Source: Savagea sp.
GTDB lineage: Bacteria > Bacillota > Bacilli > Bacillales_A > Planococcaceae
DNA: 32,064 nucleotides
Reading direction: 5' to 3'
Assembly (NCBI GenBank): GCA_030146155.1
Contig: JASLCF010000078.1
Span: 1-32,064 of the forward strand
Part shown: piece after piece, positions 30,976 to 32,064 of the stretch
Position numbering within the stretch: the first letter of the stretch is position 1
How the letters are laid out: each line of letters starts with the position of its first letter
Notes under the pieces: model-generated
Told to the model about the DNA's origin: nothing
The model's input: only the letters and a program-made list of their open reading frames with translations
Databases searched by the model: none
Position numbers and translations under genes: made by a program

Positions 30976-31343
30976 TTGTTTTGGATAAGAAAACTAAACA
31001 AAAAGCTTGGACTTATGTAGGATTAACGAGTTTTTTCGAACTGGTATGGATTTATGGATTTAATATTGCTAGTGAATGGTGGCACTGGATCTTCATTGTT
31101 ACCTTTATTTTTATCGATTTTCACTTTTTAACAAAAGCAAGTGAATTACTGCCGACTGGAACAGTATATGCAGTATTCGCAGCAGTCGGGACAGTGGGTG
31201 TTGCATTAATGGACGTGCTCTTTTTTGGAGAGACATTGAGTATGGCTAAACTCTTTTTTATCTTCATAGTCGTCGTCGGAGTAATTGGATTAAATATTGC
31301 AGACTCGATTGAAGAGAAAAAAGCATTGAAAGGAACGAAATAA
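30972..31343 (+). CDS. ykkC: SMR family efflux subunit 1 (YkkC-like)
   Basis: Four-helix small multidrug resistance protein of the cytoplasmic membrane, expected to work as a heteromer with the next gene. The essential membrane glutamate lies in helix 1 (TSFFELVWIYGF), and the LLPTGTVYAVFAAVGTVG motif marks helix 3. 123 residues. Its start is unsure: ATG 30972 overlaps the tetR stop (ATGA) but has GAGG only 1 base away; TTG 30981 has about 9-base spacing. It resembles YkkC by eye. No guanidine-type riboswitch precedes it, so a drug or cation substrate under TetR control is more likely than guanidinium export. Confidence 0.88.
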   Translation: MIVLDKKTKQKAWTYVGLTSFFELVWIYGFNIASEWWHWIFIVTFIFIDFHFLTKASELLPTGTVYAVFAAVGTVGVALMDVLFFGETLSMAKLFFIFIVVVGVIGLNIADSIEEKKALKGTK

Positions 31344-31345
31344 TA

Positions 31346-31723
31346 ATGAATGAGTCTCATACATTAGATTTTATATTAGAATTATTTCCGGCTATGAGTA
31401 GTACGACATTAGGCTGGATTTTAGTTATATTTGCAGCTGCTTTTGAATTTCTTGGAGTCATTGGGTTGAAAAAATATAGTGAAGAAAAAAACTTACTGAA
31501 TGGTTTTTATTATTTATTAGGTTTTGGTAGTGCTTTTGCGTTCTTGTATTTTGCCTTTGATTATTTACAAGTGAGTATTGCTTATGCGGTTTGGATTGGT
31601 ATTGGTACGGCTGGAGCAGTATTGATTAATATGGTGTTTTTTGGAGAATCAAAAAGTATGGGGAGAATTGTAAGTGTGATTTTAATTGTCATAGGAGTCG
31701 TTGGATTAAAATTCGTGTCATAA
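31346..31723 (+). CDS. ykkD: SMR family efflux subunit 2 (YkkD-like)
   Basis: Second SMR protein with four hydrophobic helices. The glutamate in helix 1 is in IFAAAFEFLGVIGLKKY; helix 3 has IAYAVWIGIGTAGAVLI, and the end VVGLKFVS resembles YkkD. 125 residues including about 18 extra residues before the usual start; an internal ATG (31394) lacks a ribosome binding site, so 31346 is kept, with AAAGGA 11 bases upstream. It lies 2 bases after subunit 1. Paired unequal SMR genes usually form an obligate heterodimer. No own terminator before the insertion sequence. Confidence 0.88.
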   Translation: MNESHTLDFILELFPAMSSTTLGWILVIFAAAFEFLGVIGLKKYSEEKNLLNGFYYLLGFGSAFAFLYFAFDYLQVSIAYAVWIGIGTAGAVLINMVFFGESKSMGRIVSVILIVIGVVGLKFVS

Positions 31724-31775
31724 AAAATAGGTGCGCTTGTAGGAGGGCACTGAAAAATCTACGTTTTTTGACGGT

Positions 31776-32064
31776 TTAGTTGTTCCAACAAAAATAAGGC
31801 ACTTTCCATTCAATCACGAATAGAAAGTGCCTTATTTTTTCGCCTATTACTGACTCTTTTTCATTGAGTAGTTTCAGTATTCGCTTGAGATTCACCGCAA
31901 AGATTGTTGTTGCACCTTGTATTTCCATGCCCAATAAACCCGCTGATTTGGCCATTTTAAAGCCATGCGGATTTTTTAATTCACTTTTTTTTCTTCAATT
32001 ATATAACGATTTTTAGCGACGAAATTTTGGCAGTGAACTTGAATCAATGACATCCTCTTCAGGT
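31776..32064 (-). pseudogene. DDE transposase C-terminus, IS1182 type, frameshifted
   Basis: Translated on the minus strand, one frame gives NRYIIEEKK and the adjacent frame continues with SELKNPHGFKMAKSAGLLGM, followed by a segment ending TTIFAVNLKRILKLLNEKE. Together they look like the C-terminal part of IS1182-family transposases, where EEKKSELK would hold the last catalytic Glu. The two parts are joined by eight A (31985-31992 on the plus strand as T); nine would restore one frame. With eight, the upstream frame stops at once and the downstream frame has a stop just before. So the visible copy is broken, unless programmed slippage at the A run fuses the frames. The frame ends at 31776. 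Confidence 0.6.
31792..31837. terminator. Long hairpin inside the IS end
   Basis: 15-bp perfect stem AAATAAGGCACTTTC against its complement, 16-nt loop, with T run on the plus side and A run opposite. It could stop read-through from the SMR operon into the IS. It lies within the last codons of the transposase frame. Confidence 0.75.

Larger units (their letters stand above)
31745..32064 (-). mobile_element. End of an IS1182-like insertion sequence (runs off the right edge)
   Basis: The region begins at about GGGCACTGAAAAATCTACG, which looks like an IS terminal end, and contains the 3' end of a transposase on the minus strand. The other end and any target duplication are outside the window. 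The exact boundary is a guess from where the SMR operon's tail stops and the IS-type sequence begins. Confidence 0.55.

Noticed and set aside
1..32064. CRISPR arrays, tRNA/rRNA genes, phage or defence modules
   Set aside because: No spaced direct repeats, no tRNA or rRNA sequences and no hallmark proteins were seen on either strand.

Overview
The window is ordinary chromosome from a low-GC Gram-positive bacterium of the order Bacillales. Several signs point there: A+T-rich DNA, strong AGGAGG-type ribosome binding sites, occasional GTG/TTG starts, rho-independent terminators with long T runs, two T-box leaders, a SAM-I riboswitch, AbrB, Spx, MecA, FapR-type control of fab genes, and a gene order close to the fabH-fabF / trpS / spx-mecA-coiA-pepF / yjbHI / yjbLM-nadK-rluD block of Bacillus subtilis. 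It is not B. subtilis itself: clpB, metA, a non-canonical phosphoserine aminotransferase and mgtE sit in the block, and the opp genes between trpS and spx are missing. A relative of the Planococcaceae/Caryophanaceae or another non-model Bacillales is my best guess, but the genus cannot be fixed from this window.

Layout. 1-5.2 kb: 3' half of clpB, an L-asparaginase II family gene, yjzD (minus strand), then fabH-fabF behind a FapR box. 5.3-6.6 kb: trpS (minus) with a Trp T-box. 6.9-11.2 kb: spx, mecA, coiA, pepF. 11.4-11.55 kb: a small RNA recognisable as RoxS/RsaE, with a Rex-like operator at its start. 11.6-12.8 kb: yjbI-yjbH (minus; truncated haemoglobin and the Spx adaptor for ClpXP). 13.0-17.2 kb: yjbL, small alarmone synthetase, NAD kinase, pseudouridine synthase and MgtE in one close-packed run. 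17.2-18.4 kb: yjcH-yjcF (minus). 18.5-21.7 kb: PgpA-type phosphatase, a lone ABC ATPase and an SLC13 permease with RCK_C domains. 21.8-25.7 kb: a HAD phosphatase, an amphi-Trp protein and a two-gene serine operon behind a Ser T-box. 26.2-30.2 kb: thioredoxin-like protein, abrB, a YitT membrane protein, metA behind a SAM-I riboswitch, and malic enzyme. 30.4-31.7 kb: a TetR regulator and a two-component SMR efflux pair. The right edge is the end of an IS1182-like insertion sequence whose transposase frame is broken in the visible part.

How it works together. The left two-thirds is rich in redox and proteostasis control: Spx, its ClpXP adaptor YjbH, the ClpC adaptor MecA, ClpB, a haemoglobin, and the redox-responsive RNA RoxS are all neighbours. 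The middle and right parts are amino-acid supply genes controlled by RNA leaders that sense their own product (tRNA-Trp, tRNA-Ser, SAM). Almost every convergent gene pair shares one hairpin with T runs on both strands. I see no phage, CRISPR, toxin-antitoxin or defence system. I do not find a wholly new system; the best leads are regulatory sites (Rex box on the RoxS gene, PerR-like box before spx, palindromes before malic enzyme, yjbL and tetR) and the incomplete serine pathway.
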